From Alistipes sp. CAG:435 (GTDB taxonomy: Bacteria > Bacteroidota > Bacteroidia > Bacteroidales > UBA932): a stretch of 27,396 bases of DNA. The notes below the pieces were generated by a model, which did no database searches, was not told where the DNA came from, and saw only the letters and a list, made by a program, of their open reading frames with translations. The position numbers were made by a program, and so were the translations under genes. Location of the stretch: NCBI GenBank assembly GCA_000433355.1, contig FR893168.1:1-27396 (forward strand), in the 5' to 3' direction. Position 1 is the first letter of the stretch; every line of letters starts with the position of its first letter. This document shows, in pieces, positions 17,826 through 24,322 of the stretch.

Positions 17826-18659
17826 TTATTGTTTCCCCTCTGTGGCGCGCTTTTCCTCCGTGGTTCCCTCGCCAGCGCCGAGAAGGAGTTTAAGTTCATT
17901 GATGTTGTTGATGCTCTTGATGTTGCCTCCGCGGACAAAGGATATTCCTCCGGTTTCCTCCGAGACAACTACCACGTCAGCATCGGTCTCCTCCGAGATT
18001 CCGATCGCCGCCTTGTGCCTCATTCCGTAGTGCGCCGGAATGTCGGAACGTCCCGTGATCGGCAGTGTGCACCGCGCTGCGACTATCCTGTCGGCGCTGA
18101 TGATCATCGCCCCGTCATGCAGAGGGGAATTCTTGAAGAATATGTTCATTATCAATCTCCTGGTGACCTTCGCGTCCACGATGTCCCCGGTCTCGACGAT
18201 GAAGTCGAGAGAATCCTTGCGTGGGAACACGATCAGCGCCCCGGTTTTGTCGGCGGACATGGCTCTGCACGCCTCGGCGATCTCGTTGACCGTGCCTCCT
18301 GCCATCTTCTGGTCCTGGATGCCCATAAGCTTGTTGAAGAAGTCGCGGCTTTTTCCGGCCATCCCATAGCGCGAGCCGAGCTTCATCAGAAAGTGCCGCA
18401 CCTCGGGCTGGAATATGACGATGAGCGCGATCACGCCCACGTCGATGAAAGTTCCCAGCAGGGCGTTCATCAACTTCATGTTGAACGCCGCCACGACCAC
18501 CCGCAGCACGAAAAGCAGGATGACGGCGATGAATATATTCATTGCCGCCGACCCTCTTATCCACCTGAATGCCAGGTAGATGAATATTGCGACCATTAGT
18601 ATGTCCAGGATGTCCGCAAACGAGATGTTGAGGAATCCGAAGATATTCAAAAGCATCAT
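17826..18659 (-). CDS. cdaA: CdaA-type membrane diadenylate cyclase (c-di-AMP synthase)
   Basis: Makes the second messenger c-di-AMP from two ATP at the inner membrane. The first 90 or so residues contain three hydrophobic helices (ILDILMVAIFIYLAF, NIFIAVILLFVLRVVVAA, TFIDVGVIALIVIF), as in CdaA/DacA. The DAC domain follows, with GALIVFPR, the HDGAM motif (Asp182-Gly183-Ala184) and the substrate motif at 214-216. That motif reads RHK rather than the usual RHR, a conservative change. The length (277) is normal. The start is ATGATG (18659 or 18656). A promoter lies just upstream on the minus strand, so cdaA is the first gene of the cdaA-mutS2-yraN run. Confidence 0.93.
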   Translation of the reverse strand: MMLLNIFGFLNISFADILDILMVAIFIYLAFRWIRGSAAMNIFIAVILLFVLRVVVAAFNMKLMNALLGTFIDVGVIALIVIFQPEVRHFLMKLGSRYGMAGKSRDFFNKLMGIQDQKMAGGTVNEIAEACRAMSADKTGALIVFPRKDSLDFIVETGDIVDAKVTRRLIMNIFFKNSPLHDGAMIISADRIVAARCTLPITGRSDIPAHYGMRHKAAIGISEETDADVVVVSEETGGISFVRGGNIKSINNINELKLLLGAGEGTTEEKRATEGKQ

Positions 18660-18676
18660 TGTTCTTTTTCGTGGTA

Positions 18677-18708
18677 CAAAGATAACTAATCCTTGATTTA
18701 TTCCCCAA
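18677..18708 (-). promoter_or_regulatory. Bacteroidota promoter for cdaA
   Basis: On the minus strand, TATCTTTG (18684-18677) matches the -7 consensus TAnnTTTG, and TTG (18708-18706) lies 21 bases upstream as a -33 element. Transcription would begin about 12 bases before the cdaA start codon, giving a very short leader. Confidence 0.6.
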
Positions 18709-18757
18709 GGCCTGATGACGATTTCTCTGATTATTAGGAAGTAGGCCTGTGGAAAAC

Positions 18758-18788
18758 TTTGTTAATTGAAAAAAAATCACTACCTTTG
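18758..18788 (+). promoter_or_regulatory. Bacteroidota promoter for the ribosomal protein operon
   Basis: TTTG (18758-18761), a 19-base spacer that is mostly A/T, and TACCTTTG (18781-18788) match the Bacteroidota consensus TTTG-N19-TAnnTTTG very well. It drives rplC and the genes after it, and points away from the cdaA promoter about 50 bases to the left. Confidence 0.8.
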
Positions 18789-18789
18789 C

Positions 18790-18811
18790 AGTCCGCAAAA
18801 TAGTGCGGATT
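18790..18811 (+). promoter_or_regulatory. Stem-loop at the predicted 5' end of the rplC mRNA
   Basis: AGTCCGCA (18790-18797) and TGCGGATT (18804-18811) pair as an eight-position stem with one G-T, around a six-base loop AAATAG. The predicted start of transcription lies at about 18793, inside the first arm, so the mRNA would begin with this hairpin. The remaining leader up to 18848 is very A/T-rich. It could protect the mRNA or bind a ribosomal protein; neither is shown. Confidence 0.5.
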
Positions 18812-18848
18812 ACGTAAAATATTTATTTACAATTAATTAATCAAACCA

Positions 18849-19475
18849 ATGCCTGGATTAATTGGAAAGAAAATCGGAATGACTTCCGTTTTCGGTGCTG
18901 ATGGAAAAAATATTCCATGCACCGTCATCGAGGCTGGTCCGTGTGTTGTCACGCAACTGCGTACAGTAGAAAAAGATGGCTATGCCGCTGTACAGCTTGC
19001 CTATGACGAAATCAAGGAGATACACGCCAGCGCGCCTCTTATGGGCCATTTCAAAAAGGCAGGGACCACCCCTAAACGCAAGCTTGTCGAGTTTCCGGCA
19101 GACTTCCAGGGTGAGCTCAAGCTTGGAGACACCGTCACCGTCACCGATGTCGTCACAGATGATGTCAAGTACGTTGATGTTGTCGGTACTTCCAAAGGCC
19201 GTGGCTTCCAGGGTGTTGTTCACCGTTATCATTTCGCCGGTGTAGGCGGAGCGACACACGGTCAGCACAACAGACTGCGTAAGCCGGGTTCTCTCGGTGC
19301 GTCATCCTGGCCTTCACGCGTGTTCCCTGGAATGCGTATGGGCGGCCACATGGGCAACGAAAGGGTCAAGGTCTTCAACCTCGAGATTGTTAAGGTTATC
19401 CCTGAAAACAATCTTCTCGTCATTAAAGGTTCCGTTCCTGGAGCCAAGGGTTCTTATCTTGCATTAGAGTTTTAG
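18849..19475 (+). CDS. rplC: 50S ribosomal protein L3
   Basis: A 208-residue L3 of normal bacterial length, which binds 23S rRNA near the peptidyl-transferase centre and takes part early in assembly. It opens with MPGLIGKKIGMTSVF and carries the conserved loop GTSKGRGFQGVVHRYHFAG followed by THGQHNRLRKPGSLGASSWPSRVFPGMRMGGHMG-type sequence (residues about 115-175). It is the first gene of this operon; rpsJ, its usual upstream neighbour, is absent. There is no clear Shine-Dalgarno sequence, as is common in Bacteroidota. Arginine is often CGT here, unlike the AGG/CGC-rich glycan locus, consistent with high expression. Confidence 0.97.
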   Translation: MPGLIGKKIGMTSVFGADGKNIPCTVIEAGPCVVTQLRTVEKDGYAAVQLAYDEIKEIHASAPLMGHFKKAGTTPKRKLVEFPADFQGELKLGDTVTVTDVVTDDVKYVDVVGTSKGRGFQGVVHRYHFAGVGGATHGQHNRLRKPGSLGASSWPSRVFPGMRMGGHMGNERVKVFNLEIVKVIPENNLLVIKGSVPGAKGSYLALEF

Positions 19476-19477
19476 TT

Positions 19478-20107
19478 ATGGAATTACCAGTATTGAAAAT
19501 TGACGGATCAGAATCCGGAAAGAAGGTTGTTCTTGACGAGAAGGTGTTCGGTGTGGAGCCGAACGACCATGCAATCTATCTTGATGTCGTTCAGTACCTC
19601 GCTAACCAGCGTCAGGGTACCTCCAAGACAAAGGATCGCAGCGAAAACGCTCATTCCACCAAGAAGCTCGGTCGCCAGAAGGGCGGCGGCGGCGCGCGTC
19701 ACGGTAGCTTGAAGTCCAACATCTTCGTTGGCGGTGGCCGCGTGTTCGGTCCTAAGCCTCGTCTTTACAGATTCAAGCTTAACAAGAAGCTGAAGTCTCT
19801 CGCACGTTGCTCAGCCCTCACCTACAAGGCACAGGAGAACGCTATTGTCCTCGTTGAGCCGTTCGCGATGGAAGCCCCTAAGACAAAGGAACTCATGCGC
19901 ATCCTTGACGCTCTCAAGGCTGGCCAGAGAAAGGTTCTCGTAGTGCTTCCGGAGAATTCAAACAACATTTTCCTTTCATCACGTAACCTCCCTGAGGTAA
20001 AGGTCATCACTGTTGACGAAATCAACACCTACACCGTTATGAACGCCAACTCAATGGTTCTTGTGGACGGTGTTCAGGATGTCCTCGCAGCCAGGGTCAA
20101 CCGTTAA
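19478..20107 (+). CDS. rplD: 50S ribosomal protein L4
   Basis: A 209-residue L4, which binds 23S rRNA and lines the exit tunnel with its extended loop. That loop is visible at about residues 45-95: RQGTSKTKDRSENAHSTKK, GRQKGGGGARHGS, then FGPKPRLYRFKLNKK. The C-terminal globular part ends with the conserved TYTVMNANSMVLVDG. It starts two bases after the rplC stop, so it is tightly coupled. In E. coli, L4 represses the S10 operon; whether it does so here is unknown. Confidence 0.97.
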   Translation: MELPVLKIDGSESGKKVVLDEKVFGVEPNDHAIYLDVVQYLANQRQGTSKTKDRSENAHSTKKLGRQKGGGGARHGSLKSNIFVGGGRVFGPKPRLYRFKLNKKLKSLARCSALTYKAQENAIVLVEPFAMEAPKTKELMRILDALKAGQRKVLVVLPENSNNIFLSSRNLPEVKVITVDEINTYTVMNANSMVLVDGVQDVLAARVNR

Positions 20108-20119
20108 AAGCGCAAAGAG

Positions 20120-20410
20120 ATGGGAATTTTAATCAAGCCAATAGTAACCGAGAAGCTCACGGCTGAGACTGAGAAGTACAACCGTTACGGCTTCATCGTT
20201 GACAGGGAAGCCAACAAGCTTCAGATAAAGGCCGCTGTAGAGCAGTTCTACAACGTGACTGTGAAGGACGTCAACACCGTGAACTATCACGGAAAGAGAA
20301 AGTCCCGCTACAGCAAGGCAGGTATGCTCCGCGGCCGCGCCAATCACTTCAAGAAGGCATACGTTACCCTTGCAGGTGATGACAAGATCGATTTCTACAG
20401 TAACATTTAA
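20120..20410 (+). CDS. rplW: 50S ribosomal protein L23
   Basis: A 96-residue L23, located beside the tunnel exit, where it docks trigger factor and SRP. Conserved features are the opening IKPIVTEKLTAE, YGFIVDREANKLQIKAAVEQFYNVTV, and the VNTVNYHGKRK stretch. It starts 12 bases after the rplD stop (AAAGAGATGGG context) and is complete and of normal length. Confidence 0.96.
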   Translation: MGILIKPIVTEKLTAETEKYNRYGFIVDREANKLQIKAAVEQFYNVTVKDVNTVNYHGKRKSRYSKAGMLRGRANHFKKAYVTLAGDDKIDFYSNI

Positions 20411-20424
20411 GGAGGGACAAGGCA

Positions 20425-21252
20425 ATGGCAATCAGAAAATTCAAGCCGACTACTCCTGGTACCAGGAACAAGGCTATCAGCGCATTCGATGAAATCACTG
20501 CCAAGAAGCCGTACAAGGCTTTGTTGGAACCTCTTAAGAGCACAGGCGGTAGAAACAACACCGGTCAGATGACCGTTCGTTACCGTGGCGGCGGACACAA
20601 GAGAATGTATCGTATCATCGACTTCCTCCGCACCAAGGACAACGTCAAGGCTACTGTGAAGACCATCGAGTATGATCCGAACCGTAGCGCCCGCATCGCC
20701 CTCGTAGAGTACGAGGATGGCGTTAAGAAGTACATCATCGCTCCTGCCGGAATCAAGGTAGGACAGATCATAGAGTCCGGATCAGGAGTCGCTCCTGAGC
20801 TCGGCAACTGTCTCCCGCTCGCGGAGATCCCTGTAGGTACGCTCGTGCACAACATCGAGCTTCGTCCTGGCCAGGGCGCCGCGATGGCACGTTCCGCCGG
20901 TACATTCGCGCAGCTTGCCGCCCGTGAGGGCAACTACGCCATCCTTCGTCTGCCTTCGGGTGAGACCAGAATGGTGCTCGTGACCTGCCGCGCCACCGTT
21001 GGAACAGTTTCTAACGCAGATCATAATCTTGAGTCTTACGGAAAGGCCGGACGTACCCGCTGGTTCGGTCGCAGGCCTCACAACCGTGGTGTCGTTATGA
21101 ACCCTGTTGATCACCCTATGGGTGGTGGTGAAGGTCGTGCCTCCGGAGGTCACCCGCGTTCACGCAAGGGACTTCCTGCAAAGGGTTACAAGACACGTAA
21201 TCCTAAGGCTACTTCCAACAAGTTCATCATCGAGAGAAGAAAGAAGAAGTAA
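20425..21252 (+). CDS. rplB: 50S ribosomal protein L2
   Basis: A 275-residue L2, needed for subunit joining and peptidyl-transferase activity. The conserved C-terminal DHPMGGGEGRASGGHPRS loop is present with its key His230, followed by KGYKTRN and a basic tail of IIERRKKK. The N-terminal half has the RNA-binding segment RYRGGGHKRMYRIIDF. It has a strong Shine-Dalgarno sequence (AAGGAGGG, 20409-20416), unusual for Bacteroidota and probably raising its translation. Confidence 0.97.
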   Translation: MAIRKFKPTTPGTRNKAISAFDEITAKKPYKALLEPLKSTGGRNNTGQMTVRYRGGGHKRMYRIIDFLRTKDNVKATVKTIEYDPNRSARIALVEYEDGVKKYIIAPAGIKVGQIIESGSGVAPELGNCLPLAEIPVGTLVHNIELRPGQGAAMARSAGTFAQLAAREGNYAILRLPSGETRMVLVTCRATVGTVSNADHNLESYGKAGRTRWFGRRPHNRGVVMNPVDHPMGGGEGRASGGHPRSRKGLPAKGYKTRNPKATSNKFIIERRKKK

Positions 21253-21277
21253 TTAAACGGAATTAAACTTTAAGATT

Positions 21278-21547
21278 ATGAGTCGTTCATTAAGAAAAGG
21301 TCCATACATCCAGGAAGCCCTGGAAAAGAGAATTCTTGCTATGAATGATGGTAGCAAGAAGAAGGAGGTCGTGAAGACCTGGTCCCGCGCCAGCATGATC
21401 TCCCCTGACTTCGTAGGCCACACTGTCGCAGTTCATAATGGAAACAAGTTCATTCCTGTTTACATCACTGAGAACATGGTGGGCCACAAGCTCGGCGAAT
21501 TCGCGCCGACCAGAACTTTCAAAGGCCATTCGGGCAACAATAAGTAG
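21278..21547 (+). CDS. rpsS: 30S ribosomal protein S19
   Basis: An 89-residue S19, in the head of the small subunit near the A-site finger. It starts with MSRSLRKGPYI and contains TWSRASMISPDFVGHTVAVHNGNKFIPVYI and the C-terminal GHKLGEFAPTRTFKGH, all standard. It lies 25 bases after rplB with no obvious Shine-Dalgarno sequence (A/T-rich leader). Confidence 0.97.
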   Translation: MSRSLRKGPYIQEALEKRILAMNDGSKKKEVVKTWSRASMISPDFVGHTVAVHNGNKFIPVYITENMVGHKLGEFAPTRTFKGHSGNNK

Positions 21548-21566
21548 TAATTAAGGAGAATTCATT

Positions 21567-21992
21567 ATGGGAGCTCGTAAAAGATTAATGGCTGAAAAGT
21601 TCAAGGAAGCCAAAAAGAATACAGCAGTAGCTAAGTTGAATGATGTTCCTACATCCCCTCGCAAGATGCGTCTTGTCGCTGACACTGTGAGAGGTGTGGA
21701 GGTGAACCGTGCGATTGACCTTCTTCATTTCTCGAAGAGGCAGCCGTCCATCCGTCTTGAGAAGCTTCTCCGCAGCGCCATCGCCAACTGGGAAGCCAAA
21801 AACCCGGATCAGAGCAAAGAGCTGGACAACGGTAACGTTTATGTCAAGACGATCATGGTAAACGAAGGCCGCACGCTCAAGAGAATCCGTCCTTGCCCTC
21901 AGGGCCGCGCCGGAAGGATCCGCAAGCGTTCGAACCACGTCACCATCATTCTCGACGTCAAGAAACCAACAACAGTAGAGGAGAACAAGTAA
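21567..21992 (+). CDS. rplV: 50S ribosomal protein L22
   Basis: A 141-residue L22, which with L4 forms the narrow part of the exit tunnel. The core NDVPTSPRKMRLVADTVRG is at about residues 26-44 and the beta-hairpin region around GRTLKRIRPCPQGRAGRIRKRSNHV, as expected. The N-terminal extension of about 20 basic residues is typical of Bacteroidota. An AAGGAG ribosome binding site precedes the start, and rpsC begins one base after the stop. Confidence 0.96.
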   Translation: MGARKRLMAEKFKEAKKNTAVAKLNDVPTSPRKMRLVADTVRGVEVNRAIDLLHFSKRQPSIRLEKLLRSAIANWEAKNPDQSKELDNGNVYVKTIMVNEGRTLKRIRPCPQGRAGRIRKRSNHVTIILDVKKPTTVEENK

Positions 21993-21993
21993 T

Positions 21994-22773
21994 ATGGGAC
22001 AGAAGACAAATCCTATTTCTAACAGAATCGGTATCACCCGTGGTTGGGACTCTAACTGGTGTGGTGGTAACTATGCTGAGAAGATCGCTGAGGATTATGA
22101 GATCCGCAAGTATCTGACCAACCGTCTTGCCAAGGCCAGCCTCTCCAAGATTGTCATCGAAAGAACCCTCAAGTTCATCACCGTGACCATTCACGCCGCA
22201 AGGCCTGGATTCATCATCGGTAAGGGCGGGGCCGAGGTTGACAAACTCAAGGAAGAGCTTAAGAAGGTCACCAAGAAGGACGTTCAGATCAACATCTTCG
22301 AGGTCAAGAGGCCTGAGGTTGACGCCCACATCGTAGCTGACAGCATCGCCCGTCAGATCGAGGGACGTGTTTCCTACAGAAGGGCCATCAAGATGGCTAT
22401 CGCATCAACCATGAGGGTTGGCGCAGAGGGCATCAAAATCCAGATCAGCGGTCGTGTAGGCGGCGCTGAAATGGCCAGAAGTGAAATGTTCAAGGAAGGC
22501 CGTACACCTCTTCACACATTCCGTGCTGACATCGACTACGCTCTTGCGGTTGCAAGCACAAAGGTCGGCGCCCTCGGAATCAAGGTGTGGATCTGCAACG
22601 GCGAGCGTTACGGCAAGCAGGATCTCACTCCTAACACAGCTGCGGCAGCCAACGCGCAGGGCGGTTCACGTCCTTCACGCGGAGACCGTGGCGAGCGCAG
22701 AGGTGGAGACCGTGGAGACCGTCGTGGCCGTGGAAGCCGTGGCGGACGTCGCAACGACCGTCAGGCTGAATAA
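21994..22773 (+). CDS. rpsC: 30S ribosomal protein S3 with Arg/Gly-rich tail
   Basis: A 259-residue S3, part of the mRNA entry channel. It opens with MGQKTNPISNRIGITRGWDSNW. The KH domain has GKGG at residues 76-79, and the C-terminal domain shows YRRAIKMAIASTMR, GAEGIKIQISGR and GRTPLHTFRADIDYA. The last 39 residues (221-259) are a low-complexity tail with 13 Arg and 11 Gly, longer than in E. coli; Bacteroidota S3 proteins often carry basic tails. A GAGGAG site precedes the start. It is the last gene of the operon: the usual next gene rplP is missing and a terminator follows. Confidence 0.97.
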   Translation: MGQKTNPISNRIGITRGWDSNWCGGNYAEKIAEDYEIRKYLTNRLAKASLSKIVIERTLKFITVTIHAARPGFIIGKGGAEVDKLKEELKKVTKKDVQINIFEVKRPEVDAHIVADSIARQIEGRVSYRRAIKMAIASTMRVGAEGIKIQISGRVGGAEMARSEMFKEGRTPLHTFRADIDYALAVASTKVGALGIKVWICNGERYGKQDLTPNTAAAANAQGGSRPSRGDRGERRGGDRGDRRGRGSRGGRRNDRQAE

Positions 22774-22801
22774 GGAATATTCAGACATAGAATACAAGAT
22801 T

Positions 22802-22835
22802 GAGTGGTGGGAGAATTTACCGCCACTCTTTTTTT
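22802..22835 (+). terminator. Intrinsic terminator of the ribosomal operon
   Basis: GAGTGG (22802-22807) pairs with CCACTC (22823-22828), extended inward by T-G and GG-CC pairs, and is followed directly by seven T (22829-22835). It lies 29 bases after the rpsC stop and is a textbook rho-independent terminator. Confidence 0.88.
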
Positions 22836-22854
22836 GCGTTTTGGCGTGTCATGA

Positions 22855-22887
22855 TTGAAAGTTTTAGCGGTAAAAAATGTAAATTTG
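22855..22887 (+). promoter_or_regulatory. Possible Bacteroidota promoter for the oxidoreductase-DUF1080 pair
   Basis: TAAATTTG (22880-22887) fits the -7 consensus TAnnTTTG. A TTG at 22855-22857 lies 22 bases upstream, slightly more than usual for a -33 element. It would leave a leader of about 110 A/T-rich bases before the start codon at 23002. Confidence 0.5.
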
Positions 22888-23001
22888 TAGAATCGGTTAG
22901 TAACATGAAAAAATAAGTTGCCTCAGATTAAGAAGATGATGCAGGTTATTTTTTTGAAGGTTACTTAACACGTAAGGATATTCATTAATCACAATAGCAC
23001 T

Positions 23002-24309
23002 ATGGGTGAATCCAGAAGAAGCTTTTTGAAGAAATCGGCGGCGGGACTGGCGTTGTTCACGATCCTGCCACGTAATGTGTTCGGCGCCATGGGCGGCGAC
23101 AAGAAGTACGTCGCTCCGAGCGATCAGCTCACGCGCGGAATAATCGGAGTGGGCGGAATCGGAATGAGTGGCCTTCACTTCGTAAGTGACGAGCGCTGCC
23201 GGCTGGTCTCGGTCTGTGATGTGGACAGGAACCACCTTGACAACGCCCTTAAGAAGGGTGTGGAGAAGTTCGGCACGAAACTTCAGGCCTACACGGATTG
23301 GAGAGATCTCGTGCATGATTCCAATGTGGACATCGTTCACATAGCCACTCCATCGCATTGGCACGGAATCATGGCTGTGGAATCCTGCAGAGCAGGGAAG
23401 GATATTTTCTGCGAGAAGCCTATGACAAGGACGATCGGAGAAGGTCAGAAGGTGGTTGAGGCTGTCCATAAATACGGCAGGATCTTCCGTCTGGACACCT
23501 GGTTCCGTTTCAAGGACACGTTCTACGGCCTTGGAACAACGGTGGAGCCGCTTAAGAAACTCGTGCAGAGCGGACTTCTCGGTTGGCCTTTGACAGTCAG
23601 GATCTCCGGAGCCACGGGCTTCACCTGGAAATTCTTCTGGACGGGCAAGGAAAACCTTGTACCTCAGCCTGTTCCGGCTGAACTGGACTACGATATGTGG
23701 CTCGGACCTGCTCCTTACAAGCCGTACAACCCTCATCGTGTGCACCAGACCTTCCGTGGCTACTGGGACTATGAGTCCGGCGGTCTCGGGGACATGGGGC
23801 AACACTACATCGATCCAGTGCAGTACATCCTCGGCAAGGACGACACCTTCCCTGTAAAGGTCGAGGTGGACGCTCCTCAGCAGCATCCGGACGCTGTGGG
23901 AATATGGCGTAGCATTACCTACACCTACGCTGACGGCTGCAAGATCATCCTTGAGGGCGAAGGCTTCGAGAGCAAGGGCAAGGTGCCTTACATCGAAGGC
24001 CCTAACGGCAAGGTTTATAAGGGATTCGAGTGCACGATCCCTAACGTGATGGATGTCATCAACTCGCTTCCGGATCCGGAACCACGCAATACTGACTTCC
24101 TGGAGTGCGTGAGGACCCGTCAGAAATTCGCGCTGGCCGAGGACAACGGTCACCACAGCTGCACGATAGTCAACATGGGCGCTTGCGCCCTCAGGCTCGG
24201 CAGGACCCTGAACTTCGATCCTGACAAGCAGCTCTTTATAGGTGATGATGCCGCCAACCAGCTCATCAATCAGCCGATGCGTGCCCCTTGGGGTTCAATG
24301 ATCCTTTAA
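23002..24309 (+). CDS. Tat-exported Gfo/Idh/MocA-family oxidoreductase
   Basis: A 435-residue NAD(P)-dependent sugar oxidoreductase. The N-terminus MGESRRSFLKKSAAGLALFT has the twin-arginine pattern S-R-R-S-F-L-K, so the protein is probably exported folded, with its cofactor, to the periplasm. The Rossmann motif GVGGIG is at 49-54. The catalytic-type lysine is Lys139 in CEKPM, and Asp264/His268 in GDMGQHYIDP are the other family-typical polar residues. The EKP motif is intact, unlike the GH109-type protein at 11241. The next gene begins within 13 bases and encodes a DUF1080 protein; such pairs are associated with C3 oxidation of glycosides followed by non-hydrolytic cleavage. The specific substrate is unknown. 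Confidence 0.88.
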   Translation: MGESRRSFLKKSAAGLALFTILPRNVFGAMGGDKKYVAPSDQLTRGIIGVGGIGMSGLHFVSDERCRLVSVCDVDRNHLDNALKKGVEKFGTKLQAYTDWRDLVHDSNVDIVHIATPSHWHGIMAVESCRAGKDIFCEKPMTRTIGEGQKVVEAVHKYGRIFRLDTWFRFKDTFYGLGTTVEPLKKLVQSGLLGWPLTVRISGATGFTWKFFWTGKENLVPQPVPAELDYDMWLGPAPYKPYNPHRVHQTFRGYWDYESGGLGDMGQHYIDPVQYILGKDDTFPVKVEVDAPQQHPDAVGIWRSITYTYADGCKIILEGEGFESKGKVPYIEGPNGKVYKGFECTIPNVMDVINSLPDPEPRNTDFLECVRTRQKFALAEDNGHHSCTIVNMGACALRLGRTLNFDPDKQLFIGDDAANQLINQPMRAPWGSMIL

Positions 24310-24322
24310 TATGCTCTTGAAT

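Noticed and set aside
17067..18599. 510-codon + strand open frame across mutS2 and cdaA
   Set aside because: It runs antisense to two well-recognised genes and their junction and has no domain signal; it is a shadow frame.
18660..18848. Possible rpsJ or a remnant of it upstream of rplC
   Set aside because: The interval is only 189 bases, A/T-rich, holds two divergent promoters and has no S10-like translation.
22897..24156. 419-codon minus-strand frame over the Tat oxidoreductase
   Set aside because: Antisense to a gene with Tat, Rossmann and EKP motifs; no domain of its own.
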